From Rhizobium sp. BK399 (lineage in GTDB: Bacteria > Pseudomonadota > Alphaproteobacteria > Rhizobiales > Rhizobiaceae), in NCBI RefSeq assembly GCF_014194695.1, contig NZ_JACIAH010000007.1, positions 186,001-250,000 on the forward strand: a stretch of DNA of 64,000 nt, written 5' to 3'. The position numbers and the translations under genes are program-made. This document shows positions 1-7,070 of the stretch, in pieces (positions within the stretch are counted from its first letter, which is position 1; each line of letters opens with the position of its first letter). The notes under the pieces are model-generated. The model did no database searches. It had not been told where the DNA came from and saw nothing but the letters and a program-made list of their open reading frames with translations.

Positions 1-969
1 GCCCCACCGCACAGCGGTACGTCGGGCCTGATCGCAGCCGGGATCGTCGGCGGCCTGATTGCGCTTGTTGGCGCAGGCGCCATTCAGTATGCCGGCTACC
101 TGCCAAGCTCATCGGCGCCTGCGACACCATCGGCTGACGTCGCCAACTTCTCCGCCGAGATCGACGGCCTTAAGCAATCAGTCGCCAATCTCGCCGCCGC
201 TCCGCCCACCTCCGACACCGGTGCGCTGGAACAACGTATCGCGGCATTGGAGGCGACGACCAAGAACCCGCCCGCTGCGGCCGACACGACTGCGGTCGAT
301 GCTCTCAATCAGAAGATTGCAGATTTGACCGGCCAGGTCGATCAACTGCGTGGCGCCGTCACTCAAGCGTCGGAGCAGAAATCCTCCGACAGCGCGGATA
401 TTGAGCAACGCCTTGCCGAGGCGGAAAAGAAGCTCAATGAGCCACGGCAGGATGTCGCCGTCGCCCGGGCGATCGCCGCCGCCGCGCTGAAGGCAGCAAT
501 TGATCGCGGCGGTCCGTTCGTCGCCGAACTCGACACCTTTGCAGGGGTTTCCCCCGATGATCCGGCGACCGCGGATCTGCGCAAATTTGCGGAGACCGGC
601 GTTCCCTCGCGTGCCGAGTTGGTCCGCCAGGTGCCGGATGTCGCAACAGCAATCGTTGATTCCGTCAATCAGACCGATGCCAACCAGAGTTGGTCCGACC
701 GGTTGATGGCGGGCGCCAAGTCGCTTGTAAAGGTCCGGCCTGTCGGCAACGTCGATGGCGAAAGCGTCGAAGCGATCGCCGCACGCATGGAAGACAAAGT
801 GAAAAACGGCGACCTGCAGGGCGCCGCATCGGAATGGGCCGCCTTGCCGGCTGAGGCCAAACAGGCCTCCGCCGCATTCCAGCAATCCCTGGAAGCCCGC
901 ATCCGCGTCGAGGATCTCGTGGGCAGCGCAGTGTCCAAGGCTGTTTCCAACGCTGGCAAGGAGGGCTGA
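1..969 (+). CDS. Mic60/mitofilin-like inner-membrane protein (3' part)
   Basis: The reading frame is open from the first base, so the gene begins before the window. The visible part has one hydrophobic segment (residues about 9-28) followed by an Ala/Glu/Gln-rich region likely to form a coiled coil. It ends in a helical domain typical of the alphaproteobacterial mitofilin-like family (COG4223), long annotated as HemX-like. Members of that family are anchored in the inner membrane and are related to mitochondrial Mic60, which shapes cristae and contacts the outer membrane; that role is known for the family, not shown here. The stop is 3 bases before hemY, so the two are co-transcribed, as in other alphaproteobacteria where this gene lies between hemD and hemY. 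Confidence 0.85.
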   Translation, partial: APPHSGTSGLIAAGIVGGLIALVGAGAIQYAGYLPSSSAPATPSADVANFSAEIDGLKQSVANLAAAPPTSDTGALEQRIAALEATTKNPPAAADTTAVDALNQKIADLTGQVDQLRGAVTQASEQKSSDSADIEQRLAEAEKKLNEPRQDVAVARAIAAAALKAAIDRGGPFVAELDTFAGVSPDDPATADLRKFAETGVPSRAELVRQVPDVATAIVDSVNQTDANQSWSDRLMAGAKSLVKVRPVGNVDGESVEAIAARMEDKVKNGDLQGAASEWAALPAEAKQASAAFQQSLEARIRVEDLVGSAVSKAVSNAGKEG

Positions 970-972
970 GGC

Positions 973-2565
973 ATGATCAGGCTCGTCGTATTCGCCCTCC
1001 TCGTTCTGGCGCTTGGCTATGGATTTTCGTGGCTGGCCGATCGCCCGGGCGATCTTTCGCTGATTTGGGAAGGCCAGCTCTACCAAACCCGGCTCATCGT
1101 CGCTGCGAGCGCCCTGATCGCGCTCATTGCGGTCGTGATGATCGTATGGTGGCTGCTGCGAACAATCTGGACGTCGCCCTATTCCGTCACCCGCTATTTT
1201 CGCGCCCGCAAGCGCGATCGCGGCTATCAGGCGCTGTCGACTGGCTTAATTGCAGCAGGCGCGGGCAACGCGCTGATGGCTCGCAAAATGGCCGCCCGCT
1301 CCCGCGGTTTGATCCGCGCCGATCAGGAGCCGCTGATCGCACTTCTCGAGGCGCAGGCCGCGTTGATCGAGGGCCGCCACGACGAAGCGCGTGCCAAGTT
1401 CGAGGAAATGACAAACGATCCCGAGACTCGCGAACTCGGGTTGCGTGGGCTGTATCTCGAAGCCAAGCGCCTCGGCGCCAACGAAGCGGCCCGGCAGTAT
1501 GCCGAAAAGGCTGCCGACAACGCGCCCTATCTGCCATGGGCCGCCCAGGCAACGCTCGAGTATCGCAGCCAGGCCGGGCGCTGGGATGATGCGATGCGGT
1601 TGCTGGAGCAGCAAAAGGCAGGTCGCGTCATCGAAAAGGCCGAGGCTGACAGGCTTCGCGCCGTTCTGTTGACCGCTCGCGCCACCGAGAAACTCGAGAA
1701 CGATCCGGCGGGCGCGCGCGACGACGCTACGCATGCCCTCAAGCTTTCGGCCGACTTCGAGCCTGCCGCAATTATCGCCGCGAAAGCCCTGTTCCGTGAA
1801 GACAAGCTGCGCAAGGCGGCCTCCATCCTCGAACAGGCATGGAAGTCGAACCCGCATCCGGACATCGGCGGCACCTATGTGCGTGCGCGCAGCGGCGATT
1901 CTGCTGCCGACCGCCTCAAGCGCGCCGAGCGCCTGGAAGCAATGCGGCCAAACAACGTCGAATCTCTGCTCCTGGTCGCTCAGGCCGCTCTCGACACTCA
2001 GGATTTTGCCAAGGCCCGCGCCAAGGCGGAGGCCGCCGCCCGCATCGAGCCACGCGAAGCCGTTTTCCTGCTGCTTGCCGACATCGAGGAGGCCGAAACC
2101 GGCGATCAAGGTCGTATTCGCCACTGGCTTGCCCAAGCCCTGAAGGCTCCGCGCGATCCGGCATGGGTGGCGGACGGTTTCGTTTCCGACAAATGGTTGC
2201 CGCTCTCGCCAGTCAGCGGTCGATTGGACGCTTTTGTCTGGAAAGCGCCGTTCGACCACGTGGACAAGGCAGTTGACGAAAGCACAACGATCTCGATCGA
2301 CAGCGCTCTGAAAACGCTCCCCCCCGTGCGCGAAGCCCGTTCTGAAAACCTGGCAAGCGATCATCGCATCATCGAACTCGAGCGGGCTGCAACGATCGCC
2401 GAGGCGGCGCGACCGTCTCCGAAGCAGCCGGGAACAAGCAAACAGCCGACTGACGCAGCACCTTCACCCGAACCGCGCCCCTTCTTTGGCGGCCTGCCGG
2501 ACGATCCCGGCGTTCGCAATCCAGCAGCGGAACCAGAACCCAAGACACGGCTCCGCCTTTTCTAA
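973..2565 (+). CDS. hemY: HemY-like TPR membrane protein
   Basis: This 530-residue protein has two N-terminal membrane segments (about 3-22 and 38-60), a long helical TPR-like region and a low-complexity Pro-rich C-terminus. This is the HemY N-domain architecture (COG3898) found at the end of hem operons. Its role in late haem biosynthesis is genetic rather than enzymatic, and it should not be confused with protoporphyrinogen oxidase of the same name. The start ATG follows a GGAGGG ribosome site that lies across the stop region of the upstream Mic60-like gene, so translation is probably coupled. The C-terminal tail after about residue 450 is rich in Pro, Glu and Ser and is probably disordered. 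Confidence 0.88.
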   Translation: MIRLVVFALLVLALGYGFSWLADRPGDLSLIWEGQLYQTRLIVAASALIALIAVVMIVWWLLRTIWTSPYSVTRYFRARKRDRGYQALSTGLIAAGAGNALMARKMAARSRGLIRADQEPLIALLEAQAALIEGRHDEARAKFEEMTNDPETRELGLRGLYLEAKRLGANEAARQYAEKAADNAPYLPWAAQATLEYRSQAGRWDDAMRLLEQQKAGRVIEKAEADRLRAVLLTARATEKLENDPAGARDDATHALKLSADFEPAAIIAAKALFREDKLRKAASILEQAWKSNPHPDIGGTYVRARSGDSAADRLKRAERLEAMRPNNVESLLLVAQAALDTQDFAKARAKAEAAARIEPREAVFLLLADIEEAETGDQGRIRHWLAQALKAPRDPAWVADGFVSDKWLPLSPVSGRLDAFVWKAPFDHVDKAVDESTTISIDSALKTLPPVREARSENLASDHRIIELERAATIAEAARPSPKQPGTSKQPTDAAPSPEPRPFFGGLPDDPGVRNPAAEPEPKTRLRLF

Positions 2566-2580
2566 TTAAACAGGACCTAA

Positions 2581-3066
2581 ATGTTCGAACGCTTCCAGGA
2601 ATTCTTTCAGAATCTGACTTCCGACAACACAAAGAAGGGCTTTGCGCCCGACGATCCGCGCATCGCTGTGGCCGCGCTCTGCATGCAGGTCATGGAGGCC
2701 GATGGGCAGGTCAAGGACAGCGAAACGAAGCGACTTCGCAAGCTGCTGAAGGATCAGTACGGGCTCGATCGCAAGCAACTCGACGCGCTGATCGCCGCCG
2801 GCCAGGAGGCGGAAAGCGATGCCGTCGACTACTACCGCTTCACCTCGGATCTCAAGCGTCACCTTAACACCGAACAGCGGCTCGAGCTGATCGGGGTTCT
2901 CTGGGACATCGTCTATGCCGATGGAGAGCGTAGCGAGATGGAGGATGATGCGATCTGGCGCATTGCCGAGCTTCTCGGTGTCTCCGCCCGCGAGCGTATC
3001 CAGAAGCGGCAGGAGGCAGCGCGACGGGTCACGGATGCCGAGGTGGTGCAGGACGATGCCGACTGA
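2581..3066 (+). CDS. TerB-family (COG4103) protein
   Basis: This is a 161-residue soluble, all-helical acidic protein. The pattern of acidic residues around positions 35-50 and 115-125 (for example ADGQVKDSE and ADGERSEMEDDAIWR) matches the two-fold repeat of the TerB/DjlA N-domain fold, which binds metal in relatives. The function of the stand-alone COG4103 proteins is not established; tellurite resistance is only a family label. The start ATG follows AGGA by six bases. The gene lies 15 bases after hemY, and its 3' end overlaps the next gene by 11 bases, so it sits in the same transcription unit. Confidence 0.8.
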   Translation: MFERFQEFFQNLTSDNTKKGFAPDDPRIAVAALCMQVMEADGQVKDSETKRLRKLLKDQYGLDRKQLDALIAAGQEAESDAVDYYRFTSDLKRHLNTEQRLELIGVLWDIVYADGERSEMEDDAIWRIAELLGVSARERIQKRQEAARRVTDAEVVQDDAD

Positions 3067-3808
3067 CCGTTTACCGGAGGACGACAAACGTCCCGTCTTG
3101 ATCGTCCTCCATCAGGAGCGTTCGAGCCCCGGACGGGTCGGTCAGCTACTGGTCGAGAAGGGATACCGGCTCGATATCCGACGCCCGGTTCTCGGCGATA
3201 GGCTTCCCTCGACGCTTGCGGAACATGCGGGTGCCGTCGTCTTCGGTGGTCCGATGAGCGCCAACGATACAGATGACTTCGTCAAGACGGAAATCAATTG
3301 GCTCGATGTGCCGCTCAGAGAAAAGCGTCCACTGCTCGGCATCTGCCTTGGCGCGCAGATGCTTGTCCGGCAACTCGGCGGCAAGGTCCAGGCAAATGCC
3401 GACGGCTCCACCGAAATCGGCTGGTATCCTTTGCGCCCGACCGAGAAAGGCCGCCTGCTGATGCACTGGCCGAGGATGGTCTATCACTTTCACCGCGAAG
3501 GCTTTGACCTGCCACACGGAGCGGAATTGCTGGCTGAAGGCGACACCTATCCCAATCAGGCCTTTCGTTATGATGGCCATGCCTGGGGGCTCCAGTTCCA
3601 TGCCGAGCTGACACGCGCGATGATGCACCGCTGGGTGGTCCACGGCGCTCATCGCTTCATACTTCCGAATGCGCAACAGGGCCGTGAACACCTGGAAGGA
3701 CGCATGCTCTTCGACGCGCCGCTAAAGGCATGGCTGAGTGAGTTCCTCGATATTGTTTTCGAGGCCAAGAAATCCGTCGCAACGTCCAAGGCCGTCCTTT
3801 CCGCTTAG
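3056..3808 (+). CDS. class I glutamine amidotransferase (GMP-synthase-like)
   Basis: This is a 250-residue stand-alone GATase. The nucleophile elbow GICLGAQ puts the catalytic Cys at residue 97, and the partner His182 and Glu184 lie in FHAELT, so the triad is complete. No synthetase domain is fused, so the acceptor of the ammonia is unknown. Relatives include gamma-glutamyl-hydrolase-type and GuaA-like domains acting on small gamma-glutamyl compounds. The ATG chosen lies inside the end of the TerB-like gene (11-base overlap in another frame). An upstream in-frame ATG at 2915 would add residues encoded antiphase to that gene and is unlikely. Confidence 0.82.
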   Translation: MPTDRLPEDDKRPVLIVLHQERSSPGRVGQLLVEKGYRLDIRRPVLGDRLPSTLAEHAGAVVFGGPMSANDTDDFVKTEINWLDVPLREKRPLLGICLGAQMLVRQLGGKVQANADGSTEIGWYPLRPTEKGRLLMHWPRMVYHFHREGFDLPHGAELLAEGDTYPNQAFRYDGHAWGLQFHAELTRAMMHRWVVHGAHRFILPNAQQGREHLEGRMLFDAPLKAWLSEFLDIVFEAKKSVATSKAVLSA

Positions 3809-3954
3809 CGGCGTGCGCCCTGCACCGCGGCGTGCTAGGATCGCCAACGACCACTTTGGCGATACCCGCCAGTAAGAATGTTCCGATCCAAGATCAGATC
3901 TTCGGATTTCCGTACCCGAGCAATGACGAGCAAAGCTATCTCCGGAGGAATTCC

Positions 3955-4440
3955 ATGGCCAATTACGAGCAGAGACTTGCCGCGTTGGGATTGGTTCTAC
4001 CGCAGCCATTGAAACTGCCTTCCAATATGGTCCTGCCATTTCCGTGGGTGAACGTGCGCGGTAATCGCGCATTCGTCTCGGGTCACGGCCCACAGAATAC
4101 CGATGGTACGCCTGCAGGCCCGTTCGGAGCGGTTGGTGAGAACATCTCCATTGAGGAGGCCAAGGCATCCGCTCGGAAAGTAGCGCTTTCCATGTTGGGC
4201 AGTCTGAAGCGGGAACTAGGCAGCCTTGATCGCATTACTGGCTGGTGCCGCGTTTTCGGTATGGTGAATTGCGCGCCGCGCTTTGCCAATTCGCCGGCCG
4301 TCATCAACGGTTTCACCGAGCTGATCATCGAAGTGTTCGGACCGGAAGTCGGTAGCCACTCCCGATCAGCGATTGGCGTTGCCGGCCTACCGCTGAACTT
4401 TCCCGTCGAAATCGAAGCAGAGGTCATTATCTCGACCTGA
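3955..4440 (+). CDS. RidA/YjgF-family protein
   Basis: This 161-residue protein is of the RidA superfamily, whose archetype hydrolyses reactive enamine/imine intermediates released by PLP enzymes. The sequence has the family's GNRAFVSGHGPQ entry strand and an R-x-x-G-V-A-G-L-P ending. The spacing, and the lack of a clear N-x-R-x-C catalytic pattern near the C-terminus, suggest one of the divergent Rid subfamilies rather than archetypal RidA. The start ATG is preceded by CCGGAGGAATTCC, an excellent ribosome site. The ORF continues upstream to 3832 but that part has no support. The gene stands 146 bases after the amidotransferase. Confidence 0.8.
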   Translation: MANYEQRLAALGLVLPQPLKLPSNMVLPFPWVNVRGNRAFVSGHGPQNTDGTPAGPFGAVGENISIEEAKASARKVALSMLGSLKRELGSLDRITGWCRVFGMVNCAPRFANSPAVINGFTELIIEVFGPEVGSHSRSAIGVAGLPLNFPVEIEAEVIIST

Positions 4441-4446
4441 AGACCG

Positions 4447-5694
4447 TCACGCCTGTCCAAGCCGCTCGGGCGCATCAAGGCTGTCGATCTTGCGCAGCTT
4501 AGGAAAGCTCGTTGCCCAAATTGCCGCTACGGCAAGTGTCCCAATGCCGCCAATGACAACCGCAGGGACGGCGCCAAAAATGGACGCCATGGTGCCGGCG
4601 CGAAACTCTCCGAGTTCATTGGAGGCGCCGACAAAGACCATGTTGACGGCATTGACTCGGCCGCGCAATTCGTCCGGCGTCCAGAGGGCGATCAGGCTTT
4701 CCCGCACATAGACGGAAATCATGTCGGCCGCCCCCATGATGGCCAGCGCTGCGATCGATAGTTCCGTGCTGGTCGAGAATCCGAACGCGATGGTGCCAAT
4801 ACCGAACAGGGCAACGCCGATGAACATGGCAACGCCCGCACGATGCCTGAGTGGATAGGCAGCGAGAAAAATCGCCATTGCAATGGCGCCGACCCCGGGT
4901 GCCGATCGCAGGAGACCAAGCCCCCATGGGCCGAGGGTCAGGATATCCCGCGCAAAGATCGGCATCAGTGCCGTCGCGCCACCGAGCAGCACCGCAAAGA
5001 GGTCCAGCGATATGGCGCCGAGTACGACCTTCTCGGCACGGATGAAGCGGAAGCCACCGAGGATCATATCCCAGCTCTTGGCTTCGCCGGTCGTTTTCTG
5101 CGGCGGTTTGGGGATCATGTAGAGCAGTGCTGCGCCCAGTGCGGCGAAGACAACAGCAACCGTGTAGGCCGTGTGAGGACTGATGCCATACAAGAGACCG
5201 CCGAGAACCGGTCCTGTAATCGCCGCTAGTTGCCATGAGGACGAATTCCAGGCGATGGCATTCGACAAGTCTTGTGCTGGCACAAGGTTTGGTGCGAGCG
5301 ACTGAACGGCCGGCGACATGAAGGCGCGTTCGATGCCAAACACCAGCAGCACAGCAAATACCGGTAGTGGCGAGAACGTGCCCGTAATCGTCATCAACAA
5401 CAGTGCGAGCGTGCACAGCGCGCTTACGAGCGAGCAAAGGGCAGCGATCGCACGCCGGTTATGCCGGTCGGCGACCGACCCCGTGACAAGGATCAGTACC
5501 AAGGACGGCAGAAATTGCACCAGGCCAATCAGGCCGAGATAGATGGCGCTGCCGGTCTGATCGTACATCTGCCAGCCAACTGCCACGCTGACGATCTGTT
5601 GCGAAAAGGACAGGAGAAATCGTGCGAAGAAGAACCGAGTATATGAAGGATGCCGGAACGCGGCAAAACGGTCTCCGGTTGGCGAAAAGGACAT
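4447..5694 (-). CDS. MFS transporter (EntS-like major facilitator)
   Basis: This protein of about 415 residues has twelve predicted hydrophobic segments. It contains the loop 2-3 motif GSVADRHNRR, a variant of the MFS G-x-x-x-D-R-x-G-R-R signature. The sequence resembles the MFS_3/EntS group, whose members export siderophores or drugs; the substrate here is unknown. The ATG at 5694 was chosen because GGAAAG lies just upstream. A TTG 33 bases further upstream is also in frame but has no better support. The gene is divergent from yggT and converges on the RidA-like gene with only six bases between the stops. Confidence 0.85.
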   Translation of the reverse strand: MSFSPTGDRFAAFRHPSYTRFFFARFLLSFSQQIVSVAVGWQMYDQTGSAIYLGLIGLVQFLPSLVLILVTGSVADRHNRRAIAALCSLVSALCTLALLLMTITGTFSPLPVFAVLLVFGIERAFMSPAVQSLAPNLVPAQDLSNAIAWNSSSWQLAAITGPVLGGLLYGISPHTAYTVAVVFAALGAALLYMIPKPPQKTTGEAKSWDMILGGFRFIRAEKVVLGAISLDLFAVLLGGATALMPIFARDILTLGPWGLGLLRSAPGVGAIAMAIFLAAYPLRHRAGVAMFIGVALFGIGTIAFGFSTSTELSIAALAIMGAADMISVYVRESLIALWTPDELRGRVNAVNMVFVGASNELGEFRAGTMASIFGAVPAVVIGGIGTLAVAAIWATSFPKLRKIDSLDAPERLGQA

Positions 5695-5742
5695 GAGGGC
5701 TTTCCAGGACAACAGGCCAGACGCCAACGCACGACGCCGCTG

Positions 5743-5757
5743 TTAAACATGATTTAC
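5743..5757. promoter_or_regulatory. near-match CtrA-type site in MFS/yggT divergent region
   Basis: The sequence TTAA-N7-TTAC matches seven of eight fixed positions of the CtrA consensus TTAA-N7-TTAA. It sits in an AT-rich patch between two divergent starts. This is weaker than the two full matches elsewhere in the window. Confidence 0.25.
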
Positions 5758-5833
5758 AATGCGTTTCGAGACAGCACTTGCTCGTTTAGTCGCCAATGTC
5801 TACATGTCTGTCAACAACGAACTGGAGATTGCA

Positions 5834-6124
5834 ATGCTTGCGCTTTTTCAAACCATTGATTTGGCTTTGAATCTCTATACTTGGGTGCTGATCGCCAGCG
5901 CCATCTTCTCCTGGCTGTATGCGTTCAACGTAATCAACTCCAGCAATCAGTTCGTCAATTCGGTCGGCATGTTCCTCTACAACGTCACCGAACCGCTGCT
6001 ACGGCCGATCCGTCGCGTGCTGCCGAACCTTGGCGGTATCGACATTTCGCCAATCATCCTGCTGCTGATCATCTTCTTCGTGCGCTCGCTGATGTGGAAT
6101 TCGATCTTCCCGCTGGTGGCATGA
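5834..6124 (+). CDS. yggT: YggT-family integral membrane protein
   Basis: This is a 96-residue protein with two hydrophobic segments (about 8-28 and 66-90) flanking the conserved connecting region [14 protein letters not shown], which is diagnostic for YggT/YlmG/CCB3. Bacterial relatives are linked to cell-envelope or division functions and osmotic tolerance; the exact role is unknown. The start ATG at 5834 has GGAGATT upstream, and an in-frame codon at 5759 would add a poor leader. The stop overlaps the ATG of the DUF167 gene (ATGA), the usual yggT-yggU order. Confidence 0.88.
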   Translation: MLALFQTIDLALNLYTWVLIASAIFSWLYAFNVINSSNQFVNSVGMFLYNVTEPLLRPIRRVLPNLGGIDISPIILLLIIFFVRSLMWNSIFPLVA

Positions 6125-6435
6125 ACCGGCCCTGGGCTGCTTTCACCGACCACATATCTCTGGCAGTTCGCTTGACGCCCAACGGCGGGCGCGATGCCAT
6201 TGACGGCATTGAAGTAGACGCCGAGGACAAGTCTCACCTCAAAGCCAGGGTGGCTGTGGCTCCCGAGAAGGGTAAGGCGAACAAAGCCTTGATCGCGCTC
6301 ATAGCGAGGTCGCTTGCGGTCGCGAAATCATCCGTCAGTATCGCCTCCGGCGACACATCGCGTAAAAAAATCCTCCGGATCGATGGCGACCCGGAGGATT
6401 TGATCAGGAAATTGAGTGCTCGTCTCGAAAGCTGA
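6121..6435 (+). CDS. DUF167 (YggU-like) protein
   Basis: This is a 104-residue protein of the UPF0235/DUF167 family (COG1872). Family marks are [11 protein letters not shown] near the start, the conserved [16 protein letters not shown] stretch and the GDTSRKK segment before the C-terminal strand. Function is unknown. Its pairing with yggT is widely conserved. It is translationally coupled to yggT through a four-base ATGA overlap. Its stop directly abuts the stop of the convergent ppa gene. Confidence 0.87.
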   Translation: MNRPWAAFTDHISLAVRLTPNGGRDAIDGIEVDAEDKSHLKARVAVAPEKGKANKALIALIARSLAVAKSSVSIASGDTSRKKILRIDGDPEDLIRKLSARLES

Positions 6436-6972
6436 TTACGCTTTTTCCTTCTTGGCGCGTTCGATCGCCTCGAGGATCAGTGCGCCAGCTTCCTTGGAAT
6501 CGCCCCAACCAAAAATCTTCACCCACTTGCCGGGCTCAAGATCCTTGTAATGCTCGAAGAAGTGCTCGATCTGCTTCAGCGTGATATCCGGAAGGTCGGT
6601 GTAGTCCTTCACCTTCTCGTAGCGCAGCGTGAGCTTCGGCGAAGGTACGGCGATGATCTTCTCGTCCTTGCCGGAATTGTCTTCCATCTTCAGAACGCCG
6701 ATTGGGCGCACGTTGATAACACAGCCCGGAACGAGCGGACGGGTGCTGGCGATGAGGACGTCGATCGGGTCGCCGTCTTCGGAGAGCGTATGCGGCACGA
6801 AGCCGTAGTTGCCCGGATAAGTCATCGGCGTATAGAGGAAGCGATCGACAACCAGCGTACCGGCTTCCTTGTCCATTTCGTACTTAATCGGGTGGCCGCC
6901 GACGGGCACCTCAACGATGACGTTGACATCTTCCGGCGGGTTCTTGCCAATGGAAACGGCGTCGATGCGCAT
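6436..6972 (-). CDS. ppa: inorganic pyrophosphatase
   Basis: This 178-residue cytoplasmic family I pyrophosphatase hydrolyses PPi to phosphate and pulls biosynthetic reactions forward. The Mg-binding signature is visible as EDGDPIDVL, with further conserved stretches [14 protein letters not shown] and [11 protein letters not shown]. Length and ends match the family. The start ATG follows TAGAGGGAAGCTCT with a good ribosome site. It converges on DUF167 without spacer, so either it relies on a terminator inside that gene or the two transcripts overlap. Confidence 0.95.
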   Translation of the reverse strand: MRIDAVSIGKNPPEDVNVIVEVPVGGHPIKYEMDKEAGTLVVDRFLYTPMTYPGNYGFVPHTLSEDGDPIDVLIASTRPLVPGCVINVRPIGVLKMEDNSGKDEKIIAVPSPKLTLRYEKVKDYTDLPDITLKQIEHFFEHYKDLEPGKWVKIFGWGDSKEAGALILEAIERAKKEKA

Positions 6973-7070
6973 AGAGCTTCCCTCTAAAGGTTAAGTCGAT
7001 GGTTGCCAGATACTGGGAATCATCCCGCAACGCAACACGCCAATGTGGATTGGGCCCGTCTAAGAGGTCG

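Noticed and set aside
1246..2364. 372-codon minus-strand open frame
   Set aside because: It is a shadow of hemY, which has a proper start, ribosome site and family structure.
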